From: Lepisosteus oculatus | Taxonomy: Eukaryota > Chordata > Actinopteri > Semionotiformes > Lepisosteidae | Direction of reading: 5' to 3' | Length of the DNA: 64,000 bases | Assembly: GCF_040954835.1 (NCBI RefSeq) | Contig: NC_090696.1 | Span: 78,119,722 to 78,183,721, forward strand | Shown: piece after piece, positions 22,301 to 36,679 of the stretch | Layout: every line of letters begins with the position of its first letter | Numbering within the stretch: position 1 is the first letter of the stretch | Position numbers and translations under genes: made by a program | Notes under the pieces: model-generated | The model's database searches: none | Told to the model about the DNA's origin: nothing | What the model saw: only the letters and a program-made list of their open reading frames with translations

Positions 22301-24000
22301 CCTTCCACTGCCAGGGGATCTGGGTTCAAATATCAGGTGCTGCCCCTGAACATGGTCCTCCTCTCACAAGACTCCGGTAGATTGTCCTGCTGTGAATAGA
22401 TGTGCGTGAAAGTTAATTAAAAATAAGAAAACCGAGTACTGGGAGTGCTGAGATGTCCATTGAACCCACTACAGTACATTCACTTGGTAGTGAAAAGGTT
22501 AAAGAATTTGAGAAACCAGGACGGCCTCTCTATGGGGGAGAGGTCCCTGTGTTCATTTAATTAAGAAACATGCCATTCTGGACAAAGTACCTGAACTGAA
22601 CACACAGCTGGAGTCTAGAAGCTCCAAGATGACCTGCATCGTCTGTTTCCACTGTGAAAGTCACTAATATTCGAGCACTGGCACAAGCACAGCCCTGCGC
22701 CTGAGAAGGCCACTCTGCCACTCAGTTAAAGCAGCCGAGCAGAATTCACTCCTACTGCGGCACCGTTCCAGCGGCTGGCTCACTGGGGTCTGCAGGCCAG
22801 GGAGAACATCTTTTTTCACATCACTGGATCCATTCAAAACATCTCAAGTGCCTTTTGAGGCAAAGGAGTGTCATCTGGACCACGCCAGCCCTGTCAGACT
22901 AGGTCAGGAGACGTTCTGTCTAATCAGGCAGCTCTGCTTGATTTCTTCCTTCTGGGCAGATTCAGCTTTTTTCAGTTTTTTTTAATGGGTTTTTGTCCTG
23001 GAAATAATTAAATGAAATCATTCAGTCTTTTAATTTAATTCAGAAATTATTTTTTTTTCTGAATTATATTACCACATCCTGTAGAAAGATATCTCAGATA
23101 TCGCAAATCTTATCCCAGGTTTGAAAGGCAAAGTGTCAGTAGAGACTGGGACACTTCCACAAAGAAGCCTTATGTAGTGAGTGACGTGTTTTGATGGGGT
23201 GGCTGGCTGTTTATACTGTACGGTCACTGGTACTCCCAGCTCCATCCCAGCTGACAAGGGATTGTCAGACCAGACGATTCAGATAACTAAAAACATGTCT
23301 TTAGAAGACCCAGCCGATGTTATGATTTTGCGCTTAGCTGACTTGTTCTCCTTTTACAGGCGTAGCGCCGATCCCTTCTCTGCTCAGACGCGGTGAAATG
23401 TTTAGCGCCCGCCCTCCGTGTGGTGTGCCCGGGCACTGCAGCCCGATGAGTGACCCCACTGTTCGAGCCCACCTGAGGCAGGGAGCTGGTCGGCACGGCA
23501 ACGGCAGAACAATGGCGCCACTGTGCTGTAGGGGACCGGGGAGCAAAGTCCACTGAACTGTCTCGCAGCCTGAACTCTGCCAGCAGGATGCCGAGGGGAA
23601 GCACTGAGTCTGGAGAGCCTACCTGTGCAAAAGGTAGCTGCTTAAAAAGTTCCTATGTTGACATGTGAAACAATAAGACAGGCACAACAATATTAGGATA
23701 TAGAGTTAAACGGATCATTTAAATGAATGATAATGCACTAGTAAAATTAAAAATACTCTGAACAGGTTGGTCACCGTATTACAGAGGAGGTCTTGCTGCT
23801 CTGGAATGAGTCCAGGGTTTAAAGACCGGGATGCCCTACACCGACTGAAAGGACTTGTCTGTCAGTCCAGGAAAGATTCGACCAACAGGGCACTTGAGCT
23901 CAGCAGTCACAATTCTCAGATTGACAAATTCAACCCGCTGGATTTCAGTATGTTAAGCACCTCACTTAAACAGGAAACTGAATTTGTATTTTATATTCAA
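19321..24000. other. intergenic, no gene seen
   Basis: No supported exon or RNA gene. A short inverted repeat (AATTCAGAAA... TTTCTGAATT) occurs around 23037-23065 inside an AT-rich stretch. A B-box-like GGGTTCAAAT near 22323 may be a SINE remnant. Open frames lack codon bias or known motifs. Confidence 0.45.
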
Positions 24001-27000
24001 CATATAAAACTCTATGGAGCTCTAACACACTTTGCTCTTTACCAGAAGACTGTGACCCATCAATTATTTGTAATTGCTTGAAATAATTGAGAGAGTCAGG
24101 TGTCAGTGATGTTGAACCAGGAAGCTGCAGAAACACCATACTGCTCAGAGATGTTTTAGTTTATAAATGCTCTCTGGAATTTACTACCAAATGTTCCCTG
24201 TAAAACAGTTTTATGTACTAGTAATATTATGTGCTAGAAACTTGACAGTTTGACATTGCCGTACATTGATATTTTCTTTTCCTGTCATTTTTACACTCCT
24301 GATGTGTCTCACTAATGTGCTAAATTTCCATCCTTGTCCCAAAGAACATTTTATACCTTTTTAGTCTGCAGGTTTGAACAACCTATCGATCAGCAGTGCC
24401 CAGTGAACTACGATACAAGTTAGCACTTGGCTAAACTGAATAGAAAATACGTTTTGCAGTACACAGTTTCCTGCTACAACAGGTCTGGAGAGCTGGCGAA
24501 CTAATGAGCTCTTCAGACGTGAGCAGCAGTGTCTCAGGGGAACAGCGTGTCGACTGGCCTCACGCGTGACTGAACAGCTGTGTCTCAGAGCAGTGCCTCC
24601 TGCGGCCCTGTGTCACCAGTTCAGAGGGCCGAGCCAGAGCCACGGGCACAATGTGCAGGTTATGGGTACCTTCTACAGGCAAGCGTGTAACTCACTGGGA
24701 CATGTTATCTAATGGAAAAACAAGAAAATGAGACCTCATTTCAGAAAGACTGAGCTTTGTATTGCTAACAACTACTCTCTGCTGGCAAGATTTAAAAATA
24801 AATGCTAATACTCAGATTTTAATTAGTTTTGTTGGACGGAAATAATTCTAATAGGAGAAGGTATTAGTGTGATTATTTCCATCTCATTACGAACCTGTTT
24901 TGCCTGTGTAGCAATTACCTGCCATTAGAAGAAAACCCATTCTTCCAGCCCGCCGGTCTCCGGGCTGAAGCTAGCGTTCAGGCAAGCTCATAAACTCAAT
25001 GCCCCTTCAGTGTTGCTCTTCTTACCAGGGCACAATGGGGCTCTCTGTGCGCAGAGGGGATCGAAACACAGAGCCTCGTGTCCTGATTACTGTCACTCCG
25101 CACATCTCACCACCAGAACACCGGCGCACGTCCAGGTGGAACCCAAGAACGGGAGTCTTACAGCTGACACGCGTCTGAAACTGGTGGTGTGGCTGCATCT
25201 GCAGGATTCTGGAGGAAATCTTGTTTCATTAAGAAACACACAAGCACAAACCTCAGGTGTTTCAGCAGGATGCTGTGCTGTGTCAGGTCAAGTGGTTCTG
25301 GCCATTTCCTGACACTGTGCTGTCTTCTGTCCAGAATGAGTGAAATATTGCTAAACCTTGTTTATACTGTATGTTGGTGTTGTGGAGTGGCCAGAGAGCA
25401 GTGCGCAGAGGACGTGGGTATCCCGTGAGGAGAAAGCTCAGGTCTTCAAGTTTGACGGACAAGACTGTGCGAGAGCTCTGGGGTTCAGCCATCAGCTCCT
25501 GCCAGGACAGGGCCACGCTGAGATGTTTTTGTGCAGGACATGAACAATACTGTGCTGGGGCCGTTGGCGGGTGTCTGCTGCAGAAGCAGCAGAGAGTTTG
25601 TATTTCTGGAAGTGTGGCATGGGGTGGGCAAGGCAAAGGAAAAAACAACCGCCCTCTTGCAGGACTCACTGAGGTCTCCCCTGTGGAAACATCTGGAATC
25701 TTATGCTCTACCTGAAACCAGCCTGATCTGGTCTGATGTCTGACACTGAGACACCTTTCAAGCCTGGAGAATTCATAACAGTGTGAATATTGCATAACAC
25801 GGGAAGGAAAGAGATTAGCTGTTCTGCTGCTGCCTCACTGTTCTGTGTTTGAGGCAGAGAAGTGTACGAGCAGTGGACAGGGCAGGGACCAGCAGCAGGC
25901 AGTGTCACGAGAGGGACCAGCACAGCTCATTCCAGAGCACATTAGCCGGGTGGTGTTGTGTTGTGGGTCACAGACGGGATTTCCTACTGGATGGGTGCTG
26001 AGGCTGATTTTTTTCCAGCTCTGCTCATGCTCCATTTATCAATGTCTGTCCCTGTAAGTGTGAGAATGCACAGCGTTTAGACTTTGTGCAGGGGCAGTGG
26101 CAGTAACTGAATAACACTCCATTGTAATAGCGTTTGTTACTGTCACGAAACTCTGTAACTTAAGTCACCGTTAACTCTGTAACTTAAGTCACACTGAAAA
26201 GCTGGACTATGGAGCAGCAGGCATCTGCGGACAGGAGCTGTGGCTGTGTTTTGCCCACTAAGATACATGCCTCTTCCAGGACGCCCCTGCTCCTGGTGAC
26301 GCAGAGACAAGCTATGAGTCTGTATCAATAATTAGGTCAATGTGGCACGATTTCCACCTTTCAGTGTCTCTAATTTGCTCTTGTGGAAGCCTTTGAAGGC
26401 GTCTTTGGTTACAGGGCATTCCTCTTCTCTGACATCTTCTAAACAAGCGGAGAAATGGCCATGATGTCACCGGAATGCGCTCTCCAGCAATCTCCATCAC
26501 GGCCCCTCCAAGACAGGGAGAAACAGCACAGCGAGGGGCCGCGGGGCCGGCCTTTCACCTCAGGATGTTTAAATTAGTGCTGAAAATGCCACAGAGGTCG
26601 AGGAGGAGCGGTCATGCAGTCTTTGTCAGGCCGTAGGAAATGTTTCAATTCCCTTATGTGGCTAATCGGGATGGCAATGTGGTATCGATGCAGGGGGCAC
26701 TGACAGGGTGAGTGAGGGTCTTTCAGCTGCCTGTCTGAGCAGTGAGAAACAGCGAGAAACAGGGTATGGCTGCTGGGATGCAGACTTCGTGGGCACTTTC
26801 CCAGACCTGCTGCTTGAGCTGGGTGTGGCAGTTCATAGCAGACGCTTGGGAGGAAGACAGATCCCAGCGCATGCCAATCACCTGCTCTCTGGGGCACAAG
26901 CATAGAATGTCCTTCCCGGCATCCTTTCCTCAGCTGCTGCTCATCTCTGGTGATAGCCTTTGGCTCTTGGCTCTTGTCCCCTGTGTCCACATGGTCAGTT

Positions 27001-28440
27001 TTCTGGTCAGCTGTTGTCCCTGAAAACCCAGCGAGATGAAGGCAGACCAGGTTCCAAACCCTCGTTCATTTCACAGTAGGGTTTATTGTTCTTAAATGTT
27101 TTCAGACTTTACACAATAAGCTGACTTTTCTTGAGCGCCATGTACCGTATGTGTACTCATTTGAAGACCAACAAATGCACGACTAACCTCTTAAAATAAT
27201 TCAGCAATCTCTAATGCCATGACTGGGTGCACTTCCTTAAGCAGCTTTTTCAAACTTAAGCTACAGTCTGCCCTGTTCTTCCTGGTCCACTGGCTCCTGG
27301 GTCACTGGCTGTCAGTGGACTTGAACTGCCCTGCACAGTCAGACGGCCCTCAGTGACAGCCTTATGAATGGGCTCCTGCTTATTAAAGCTGAGTGCTGCC
27401 GTTTGGAGCTTGGCTGAATCTTGACAGTCAGCTCATAAATCACAGATTTGCATTAACCTCTGGCTTTGTAAATGTAAGTACAGAATGAGAGGAATTTAAG
27501 GGTGACTCTCGTCTAAACGTCTGTTCTAGTAAATGAAATGATTACATCTGTACTTCATCTTCAATTTTTCTAATGGCGTCCTTATCTCCAGGGCTTTGAG
27601 TTGCAAGCACGCAGAGTAATGGAGGTTAAAGTTAAATTAAGTGCACTTAATGACCTCCGAAAAACAATCTACCCATCTCTGTATGAATAATGGGTTGTAT
27701 GAATATTAATTAGATTTGGCTGCTTCACCACTTTAAAAATCTCATCTGTCTGAATGGACTCCCAGTAACGCTTTGTATATATTAGGTTAAATTCCGCAAA
27801 CACAGAAAACCCTTTTTGTGCATCAGTATGGTACAGCACTGAACCAGGCCAGGATTACGGGATACATGAATATTGATCAGTTCTAGTTGTTTCATAAATA
27901 CAATAAGAAGAACCATCCAATAAGGGCTGAACAACTGTCCTTTTTGATTACTTTAAAATAACATACACAAAGAAGAATTGGGGATCTCTTCAGATGGGTC
28001 TGTTTTTGTAAGCAGTGAAATTACCAGATCAAATTAATATTCACAAATCGCATTACTTCTACCCTATAGCAAAAAAATGCTATAATCCAGAATCCTGAAG
28101 AGGGAAAAATCTAATAATCTATATAGCTAGATTACCCTGAAATGTTATTTCTAAAATAATAGATTTTACAACAGGAGGAGAATACAATCTAGGTCAGAGT
28201 GATTGGTCCTGGGTGGCCAGTAGTGATCTTACTGCTTCTGTACAAAGCCCAGATTTCTTATAAAGTGCTAATTAGCTGCTCATTAATTTGCCTCTCAGCA
28301 CCTGATATAGCACCTTCATGCTTAAACATATTAGTTGCTCTTCATGAGCAAGTCTTGGTCTGGATTTGAGTTTTTAGAGGATCAACCAGCTTAAAATACA
28401 TAAAATACATTTAATAAAGATATACATTTATGTGTTAAAG
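24001..28440. other. intergenic; AT-rich homeodomain-motif stretch at about 27400-28350
   Basis: No gene is recognised. The right-hand part has many TAATTAG and ATTAATTA-type motifs and octamer-like ATTTGCAT stretches, as seen in developmental enhancers. This is only a composition-based impression. Confidence 0.35.
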
Positions 28441-31400
28441 TTAGCAGATACCCAATACAATGTGAACATTTTTAGTAAAAAAAAAACCAACATGCAACAA
28501 TATGTTTCCAAAAGGCATGGAGTGCTTTAAATCTTTCAGACAATATTTAAACACAGCTCCTAACAGAAAACAGGTCCTTTTAGATAAAACTAAATTGTTA
28601 ACAAAAAGTCTCTTATTGTATGTCCATGCACAGAACATACACTTGATACTAGTATACCATTCCTCAGCTTGTGCTTGGCTTGTGTTTCACTGTTTATTCC
28701 CAAGACACCCACTGTGTTGAATTTGTCCACATCATGAAAACAGGCTCACTTTTATTGGTAAGTAAAATATATCTGTGGTATCATGTCACATCTGAGCTAC
28801 AAAGACTTTTAGTATGGGAGGTTGGGAAACCAAACTGCAAACTTCAGGAGCTGATTATAGGAATTGTTTTCAGAATTCGAATGTCTCAGCGTCAGAGTGT
28901 GACTGTTGCCCTATGGCTCCAAGCCTGCAGACATGACAAAATTGTTGTAACAAAATATTTAAATAAAAACTTTCACAGAACAGTGTGTCAGAAACAGTAC
29001 TCTATCTCCCCTGCTGATTTGCATTGTCATGCGCAGATAAGTGCAATTACACAACTCATGAGAGACCAGTTAGACCAGCCTTTGGATTTGCACATTAGTT
29101 CTGCACCTGGATTCACTGTAATTTACAGGCCATTAAAAATTGCAGTTAAACCTCAGAAAGCATTTTTCACCTTAAACAAGACAGGCAGCAGGTCTCTTGG
29201 CACAGAAGTGCAATTTTCACAGCTTCAGGACAAGTGTACCACATTATAAACCTCATTTTCACAAAGGATTCAGTGGCAGAGGGAGGAGAACAGAGATTCA
29301 CAGGAACAAGCAGTATAATTCAACAGCGGTGAAAACGTCATCATGAAAGTCTAGTGACAAACATCTTACTTCACTGTTTTTTGGAGGCTGGGGAGATTTT
29401 TACCCATGAGTTTTTACCCAGACAGACCCTAAGACAGAACTGTTCACCACCCTCGTCAGTTAGCTAAGTGCTTTCAGGTCGGGACAAATGCGTCCTTTCA
29501 GACAGAGGACAGGGCTGCTGGTCCGGAACAAACCCACTCGTCCAGCAGAGATTCGCCCGACTTGGAGAAGCGAAGTCCCCGTCCACGCTGACTCGAGCTG
29601 GGCTCGTCACTGACACATCCTCTAGTCCACGGAGGGAGCGTGCTTCTATTACTGCACAGAGAGAGAAAGGAAAGAACTTCGTCTCCTGAAGCCAGGGGAA
29701 GGAAGAGCTGTGCTGTGTCTCTGCCCGGCTCCAGGAAGTCAGCCGTGAGCCAGAACTGAGCTGTCCTGCTGAGGAGGCCGACACACCGCCTGCTCGCAGC
29801 AGAAAGCGCTTCCTCAGCAGTGGCTCCTTGTCACGGCGAAGCCTGTCAGAAGCGCCGTCTGGTTAGTGTCTGAGAGAATCAGAAGAGCTGCTGAATCCGG
29901 GATACCTATCTCTGTACTTTAACCATTCAAGCATACGCTCATTATACCTAATTACTGACAACCTAGAGCCGAAGAGATGATTAATGTTATTTTTTTTTCC
30001 ACGCAACAGTGTGACTTTGTTGAAGTATGTGTGGCGAGGCACACTTAAACAGAATTTCACTGTTATGCCCTGACATAATGAATTTCGGTGTCCCTAATGC
30101 AGATGTTTCAGATCAGGTAAGGTATTTTGGCAAACCTTGTAACTGAAAATGACATTTATAACAAAAAGGCAGAGGAGCCAGGCATCAAAATGCAGACACA
30201 CGGTGTCAAGTGGTAGCTGGCTTCTTAGTGAAAGAACAACAAAAGGTGTGTGAGGGCACACTCATTGTGTGTTTTGTGTGGTTTTTCACAGTGTTTTAAA
30301 CACTAAAGAAAGTGTCTTCAAGAGGCCTCCTGATGTGCTGTATTATGTCTGCAGACGATCAAAGCCTTCATGTCTGGGTTTCTTGTGAAGACAGTGGGTG
30401 GAAGATCAGGTTTGTGCAGTTTTGGCAGGAATCAATGGTCTATAAAACAATAAGAATTAAGGCCCATTATCCCACTGGCCAATGGCTGCCCTTTGGGATC
30501 AATCGAGGCACAGGGAGCCTCCCACATGCCTGACACCCTTCATGTCTGCACCCCACAACACCTTGATCTCAGACGCCGACGCGACAGACTCAAGCTGAGG
30601 CGCTTTATTCAGACAAAGTTCATTTCAACCACATTGTGTGCTAATGATGAAGATGTGTGCCTAGGTTGTGCATTTAAAAGCTGCAAATTTTATGTTAGCT
30701 TCAGAAGCCCTGATTAGCTCTACTTCTTCAGCTCCACCTAAATTAAAAAGTGAGATTCCAGGATTGACATTAATTAGGGTCTGCAAAATAACTGTTCTCT
30801 GTGTCTGTTAAAGCAGCTCGCTTGCTCACTAAGTCATTTACTTGCAAGATGATTAACGTGTTATTCTCAGGTCTCCCCTGGAGTAAACGGTTCCAGCTTC
30901 TTGCTTGGACCTTGGACACTGCCATTGCTGGAGCAGCTCAGTCTTGGTGAATCCAGTGCAGGGAAGCAGAGAGGCAGAGAGGAGAGAGCAGGAGAGAGCA
31001 GGGCACGTGGCCACTCTCAGCAGACAGCCCTGCCTCAGGGAAAGAGCTGCCTGCGAAAGCACAGTCGCTGGAGCAGTGACAGCAGGCTGGGTGCACTTTC
31101 CCTGGGTCTCCCTCAGGGGCTTGGTGCCTGACGAGTCCATGCAGCTGACTCAGCCGGAGAGTGACGTGCGCTGATCTGTACCCAGAACAAGGTCTCATGG
31201 GGCAGAGCGGCGCTCTCACGCAACAGCAGCGGACTGTTTTCATGCCATCTTTTCACAGTCCATGTGCCTCTCCCCCCGCGAACACAACACACAGGCCTAC
31301 AGGACGTCCCAGCACCCCAGCGCCACTGGGGGCTCAGCTCTCTCACTGCCCCTGGTTTCCGAAAGAGTGTCCGCAGCTCACGCCAACCCCCTGCCTGTGA

Positions 31401-32600
31401 CCAGCACAGGAGAGAGCAGCACCAATGGCTGATTGTAATGGCTTAATCACACGTGTCCTGACAGCCCCTGCTGTGGAAGAACACAGTGATTAAATTAACT
31501 CAAGACCTGAGCGGATCTGCTAGTGATGTGCGTGTTTAAGCCACCAGCGTCACACAGCGGATACGCACCTTATTGCATTTTAGTATTTGCTTGCTCGTGG
31601 TACATTTTGCTTTCCAGCAGTGTTATAACACTGTCTCGTATGTTTACATTGTCATTTGTAAAATACAAAATGAAGTAAATATAACTTTGCAGGTGAATAG
31701 TATTTAATACCACCTAAACAGTAAACAAAACACACACACCTGTTGCCTTTCTGATGGACAACAATATGTTAGCCTGAGTGATTTTAAATCAGGTCTTTTC
31801 CCATTACCTCTGTAGTACCTCAGGTTTCAATCCTTGGTTCTTACCTTTTCCATATGTACTACGAAATGCTGCTATAGACCTGATTATCTGAAAATATGGT
31901 ATTGGCTTCCAATGTAATCAAATCCTCAAGTTGCTTGTTGAACACGAATCAAATATCTTGAAACTATGCCTTTGTGGACCGCTCAAAATTATCTCCAATT
32001 AAACAAGAAAAAGACTGAGATGGTTTCAATTGGTTCTCCTCATCAAGTCTCATAATTAGAGATTGAATTAAGTCTCACTTTTGTTGAAACAGAAGTTGTT
32101 CTCTCACATTTTTATCCTTTGAATCTGCAGCTCACTGTTATGCCTTCAAGAGGCTCTGTCCCCACACTTCCCAGCTCGCCCACTGCATCCTGCTGACTTT
32201 GTCTCTAGAGTCTCTTCCGTGCCACATTAAAAACCCAGCTGCTGTTGGGGTTTTAAAACCTCACCGCAAAACTGTTTTAAGTTTTCAATGGCCTTTAGTT
32301 CACTATTTCCTTTTAATTTCACATTTGTATGTGGTTTCATTAGATTTTCTGTTTACAGTTTTTGTGTATAATTTATGAAAAAGTGCCTAAATAATAAAAC
32401 TGAGGGACAAATTTATACATTGAACAAATGATAGATCAACACTAAGTCCCGTGTCGAAGGAATCCTCCTGTAAAACACGCTTATGAGTTTCACCCCTCAG
32501 TTCACAGCCTCCTGCCAGATTCCACATGGCCAGTCCTCACCCCCCTCATCTGCATTACAGCTGGATTAAAGGGAAGACGAGGTGTGAGGAAGGCTCCTGG
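28441..32600. other. intergenic; one 192-codon open frame of unknown meaning
   Basis: A plus-strand open frame at 28671-29249 has no known motif, no coding-like composition and no splice context, so I treat it as chance. The rest shows no gene. Confidence 0.4.
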
Positions 32601-32703
32601 TTGCCTTGGAGATGAGCGGATTCCGGAGCATGCCTGTAGGGCAGCACGGTCACCAGGCTCTGCCAGGCCATCCTTACCTGCCAGTCAGCCAGTTAAAGAA
32701 GAC

Positions 32704-32761
<58 letters not shown>
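32704..32761. repeat. (AAT)n microsatellite
   Basis: About nineteen AAT triplets forming the 3' tail of the SINE3-like element; likely length-polymorphic. Confidence 0.95.
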
Positions 32762-33265
32762 TCCTTACACTTATACAGCGCTTTTCTGGACTCTCAACCA
32801 AAGCACTTTACAGGTAATGGGGACCCCTCCTCCAGCACCAGTGTGCAGCCCCACCTGGATGATGCACCAGTCCTCTCCCCCCACACCAGGTCTCAGTGGG
32901 GAGGAGAGCAGAGTGATGAAGCCAGCTCAGAGAGGGCGGTTATTAGGAGAACTGGACAGGTAAAGGGCAGGGGGGAATTTGTCCAGGACACCGGTGTAAC
33001 ACCCCTACTGTTTTTGAGAAACGCCCTGGGGTTTTCAATGACCACAGAGAGTCAGAACCTTGGTTTCACGTCTCATCTGAAGGACGGCGTCTTTTTATAG
33101 TGTCCCCGTCACTATTGTGTGGAACCCACACAGACCGCAGGGTGAGCGCCCCCTACTGGCTCCACTAACACCTCTTCCAGCAGCAGCCTCAGCTTTCCCA
33201 GGAGTCTCCCCTCCAGGTACTGACCAGGCTCCTTCTGAGCTCCAGCGGCCTGCCGCCAGAATGAC
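32704..33265 (-). mobile_element. 5S rRNA-derived SINE (SINE3-like) with (AAT)n tail
   Basis: Read on the minus strand, a decayed 5S-like head near 33195-33250 (GCCTGGTCAGTACCTGGAGG and GAGACTCC echoes of 5S rRNA) leads into a body with CTGTAAAGTGC and AGAAAAGCGCTGTATAAG landmarks. It ends in (ATT)n at 32704-32761. This layout is known for fish SINEs transcribed from a 5S-type internal promoter. Confidence 0.7.
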
Positions 33266-33685
33266 CACGAGACAGATTCCCTGCAAGGACCAGTGAGCAT
33301 CTTTCCTTGTGAATCAAAAATATCTCCCTGGTGGACATGCAATGGGCATGATCTGATGACCCCCTGCTCTGGACATTCTCACTGAGGACGGACTAGTGCG
33401 TTCTGCAGCTTTAACAAAACACCCCTCAATTTAACTAATAACCTTGTACTATATATGCTGGAATCTTGTTGGCCTTTTTAGCTGCTGAAAATGAAAAGAA
33501 GGATTGTGAGAGCTCTTGAACTAAACCCTGGCACTGATCGCTATTCAATTCTTCTCAAATCGCAGTGTCACATTAAGAGGCTTCCTGTGTGGAGTACAGA
33601 TATCCTAAATATCACCGCTTAGAGTCTCCCTGGCTCACTCAACCTCCAGGAAGCTCATTCATCCACTAAACTCAAATCCACTAAA

Positions 33686-33975
33686 CGGGGCGGAGCGGTG
33701 GCTCTGTGGCTAAGGATTTGCGCCTGTGACCGGAAGGTTGCCGGTTCAAATCCCGCGGCCGGCAGAGGAATCCTACTCCGTTGGGCCCCTGAGCAAGGCC
33801 CTTCACCCCAGCTGCTACAGTACAATGGGTGCCGTACAATACTGTACTGCGCTCTGACCAAGCTTCTCTCCCTGTCTGTGTGTCTGTGTCTCCCTGGAGA
33901 AAAGCTGGGGTATGCGAAAAGACGCATTCCTAATGCAAGAAATTGTATAGGGCTAATTAAAGAAACATTAACATT
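33686..33975 (+). mobile_element. tRNA-derived SINE
   Basis: The A box around GTGGCTCTGTGGCTAAGG and the B box GGTTCAAATCC (33742-33752) form a tRNA-type promoter head. The body and the tail GGGGTATGCGAAAAGACGCA are shared in inverse orientation with 45630-45912. Confidence 0.8.
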
Positions 33976-35625
33976 AAACCCGGAGGTTCACATGGTGGGG
34001 TCTACATCCACGGTTGCAGGACACTCATGGCGATCGCTGTACCTGTCTTTCTTCTCACTCTCGTTCATTCCCAAAGCAGCGCTCCAGGAAGATGCCCAGT
34101 GGTGCATCCGCCAGCAGTGACAACACCAGAAACACAAGCCAACCCAGCCTCAGGGCAAAGGTAAAAGCCCCGGTGAAACCATGCGTCTGACTGAGGCCAA
34201 GAGCTGTGAATCTCTCCCGTGGAGCTACCGCTTAGTCCCGAAAGTGCTCGTGCCCTGAGAGAGAGGCAGACCAGCTGACATGCCAAGAGCCGCAATGACA
34301 GCTTAACTGCGGTCATCCTTGTGCCGATACGCCTGCATTCCAGCCTCGGAGCTTTGCAGCGGGGATTGAGATGCTCCTCTGAGAGCTGAGGGGTTTTAGG
34401 TTACACATCTATTTTTGGAACGGCCCTGGCACCAAGCAGACAGCCCTGTTTGCAGAACACGGCGAGAGAGGAATGATCTGGATTCCTTTGTTAAAAGCTT
34501 GCATTGCAGATGCCTTACAAAGTACAGTTTTATCCCAAAAAAACACACTATTTATTAAGTGCGAAGGAGAAAAGAAAACACCACTTCCAGATATGAATCA
34601 GTCCCGAAGACGTTCAGTACTGCTGACCTAGATTAAACTCTGGAGCCTCAGATCTATCCGCTGTTAAGGTGCACACCTGGGTGGTCACCAGCCTCCCCTG
34701 CTGTAATTAAAGAGTCTGTTCCCAGTTCACTTTTCTTATTCTGGTTATATAAAGAACAGGCAAGTACACAAGTCCTAACGAACAAAACAAGGTGTCTCAC
34801 AGTAAGCTCCTGCGCTTTGGAAGACAAATGTGTGGAGCAAAGGATTTTGACAAAAAAGCAAAATAAAAAAAAGATCATGGACGCAAATGACTTCCTGTTC
34901 ACGCTGAAATCTGTTAAATGAAGTTTGTAGCGTTCATATTGAAACTGAAAGTGTTGCTGCCTCTTATAATTGCAACATGGCACTTGTCTTAATCATCTTC
35001 ACAAATGTGCACAAATAGCGCGGTACTTTTGGCACATAGAGCACATTCGATGCCCTTCAGACAGTATTCAGTAGCTGAACTGTTTGTTTTACAGAAACAT
35101 TTGAGTCATCGTGCCGTCTGATTACAGCATGTCAAGGTAGACGTTATAAACATTACTAACTGCCCAAAAGAGGTTTGAGTCTGGTTATGATTGTTATTTT
35201 TCTTTTAAATTCCTGCTTAAATCCTTAAACCACGTTTGCTGATCCTTGTTGTCTATTAATCATTCACGTTTGTGTTCTGCCTGTAGGCTCTACTTCTGTA
35301 CTCAATGTGTTTTTGAGGAAATCTTCCACACAAACATGTTTCATCTTCTAGACTCCTAACACCAAGTGGAACGTGTAATCCAATTTGCACCAGAGATATC
35401 AAACACAGACCTATTTACTTACTGTTACTACCCACAGTGAACCTATGTACAAGACTCTAGTGTTTGTTCTGAGATTATATGGTAGTTCATGTTTATTCGG
35501 TTTGTAACAGACTGAAAAATTCATATATTTAAAAACACATGCAATGTATCTCTGCATTCAAACTTTATACAGAACCTTCTTCAGAATAAATCTAATGCCA
35601 TTCTTTCAATTAGTTGAATTCTTTC
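33976..35625. other. intergenic, no gene seen
   Basis: No supported gene, RNA or repeat on either strand. Confidence 0.45.
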
Positions 35626-35629
35626 AACA

Positions 35630-35960
35630 CAGCAACACAAAGAGTGAGAAGGCTAGAAGCCATCCAGCTCATCTGAATTTGTCAGTCAGTAGTTTACCGA
35701 TCCCCGGATCTCATCCAGTAATTTCTGTACAGAAACCAGGGTATCGACTGGGCAGCTTGATCCACACTCCCACAGACCTCTTGATAAGAAGCCCTTCTTG
35801 TTTTTGGTTTAAAATGCCCTTCTACATACATCAATTTCCTCTTCTTTCCTCTGGTTGGTGTTTCGCAGTTTATTCTGGAGATATCTTCTGGGTTGCCTTT
35901 ATCGGTGTCTTTGAGGTTTTTGAGTACTTGGACCAATTTTGAGGGCCAGATGCCTCCTCT
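35630..35960 (-). mobile_element. decayed LINE (CR1/L2-like) 3' fragment
   Basis: On the plus strand the order AGCCATCCAGCTCATCTGAA, GATCTCATCCAGTAATTTCT, ACTCCCACAGACCTC and CCCTTCTTGTTTTTGGTTT is the reverse complement of the LINE 3' region seen in early-branching fishes. No intact frame. Confidence 0.6.
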
Positions 35961-36679
35961 CACTGGTAATTTTCTTTTTCTCATGTTTCTTGAGAGGTGA
36001 AAGCTGAAGCAACCGAGCCAGTTTGAAGGAATTGACTGAGTATCTCAGAAAGAAAACGGGATATTTGAGGTGTTTCAAGCCTGACTATGGGTGAAAAGAG
36101 CCAAGAGCACTTCAAACCAATAAAACAAAAAAACATGGTATAATTTTCATATCCCTCAATTGTTAACTATTCTGGAACACCAACAAATTTATCCAACAGT
36201 TTTTAGGAACGATAATGTCAATTCTGTAGGACCTGTTCTTGCTTGCCCCAACATATCCCAGAGAAACCATTGTTGTCTGGAGAAAAGCAATGTGTTTATT
36301 GGGCGGACATAAAGAAATTCACACGTTGGAGGCCTCTCTTAAATGGTTCAATTTCAATGTGAAAAAGCTATCCTTCTTTGTGAAAGCAAACCATGCGACA
36401 AGCATCCCAAGTGGCATTTTAGTAGGCAGAGAAAAAACCCAATATTTAATTAACACTACAGTGATTTGGGCTGCCATGTGTCTCGATGAAAACATACGAG
36501 AGCAGCACAATTAACATGCAAATGCAGCGAGCAGTGACCTCTCTGGCCTGTATGACAAAGGCCAACTCAGGAGGGCCATCTGTAAGGTAAACAGGTCACC
36601 CACCCACCTTTATCATGAAAACGCTGCTCAGTCAGTAAGAGTTTCCTTCACAGTGGGCCATTGCCAGCAGCGCTCCCAG

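Noticed and set aside
28671-29249. 192-codon plus-strand open frame
   Set aside because: No recognisable domain, no codon bias, no promoter or splice context; likely chance.
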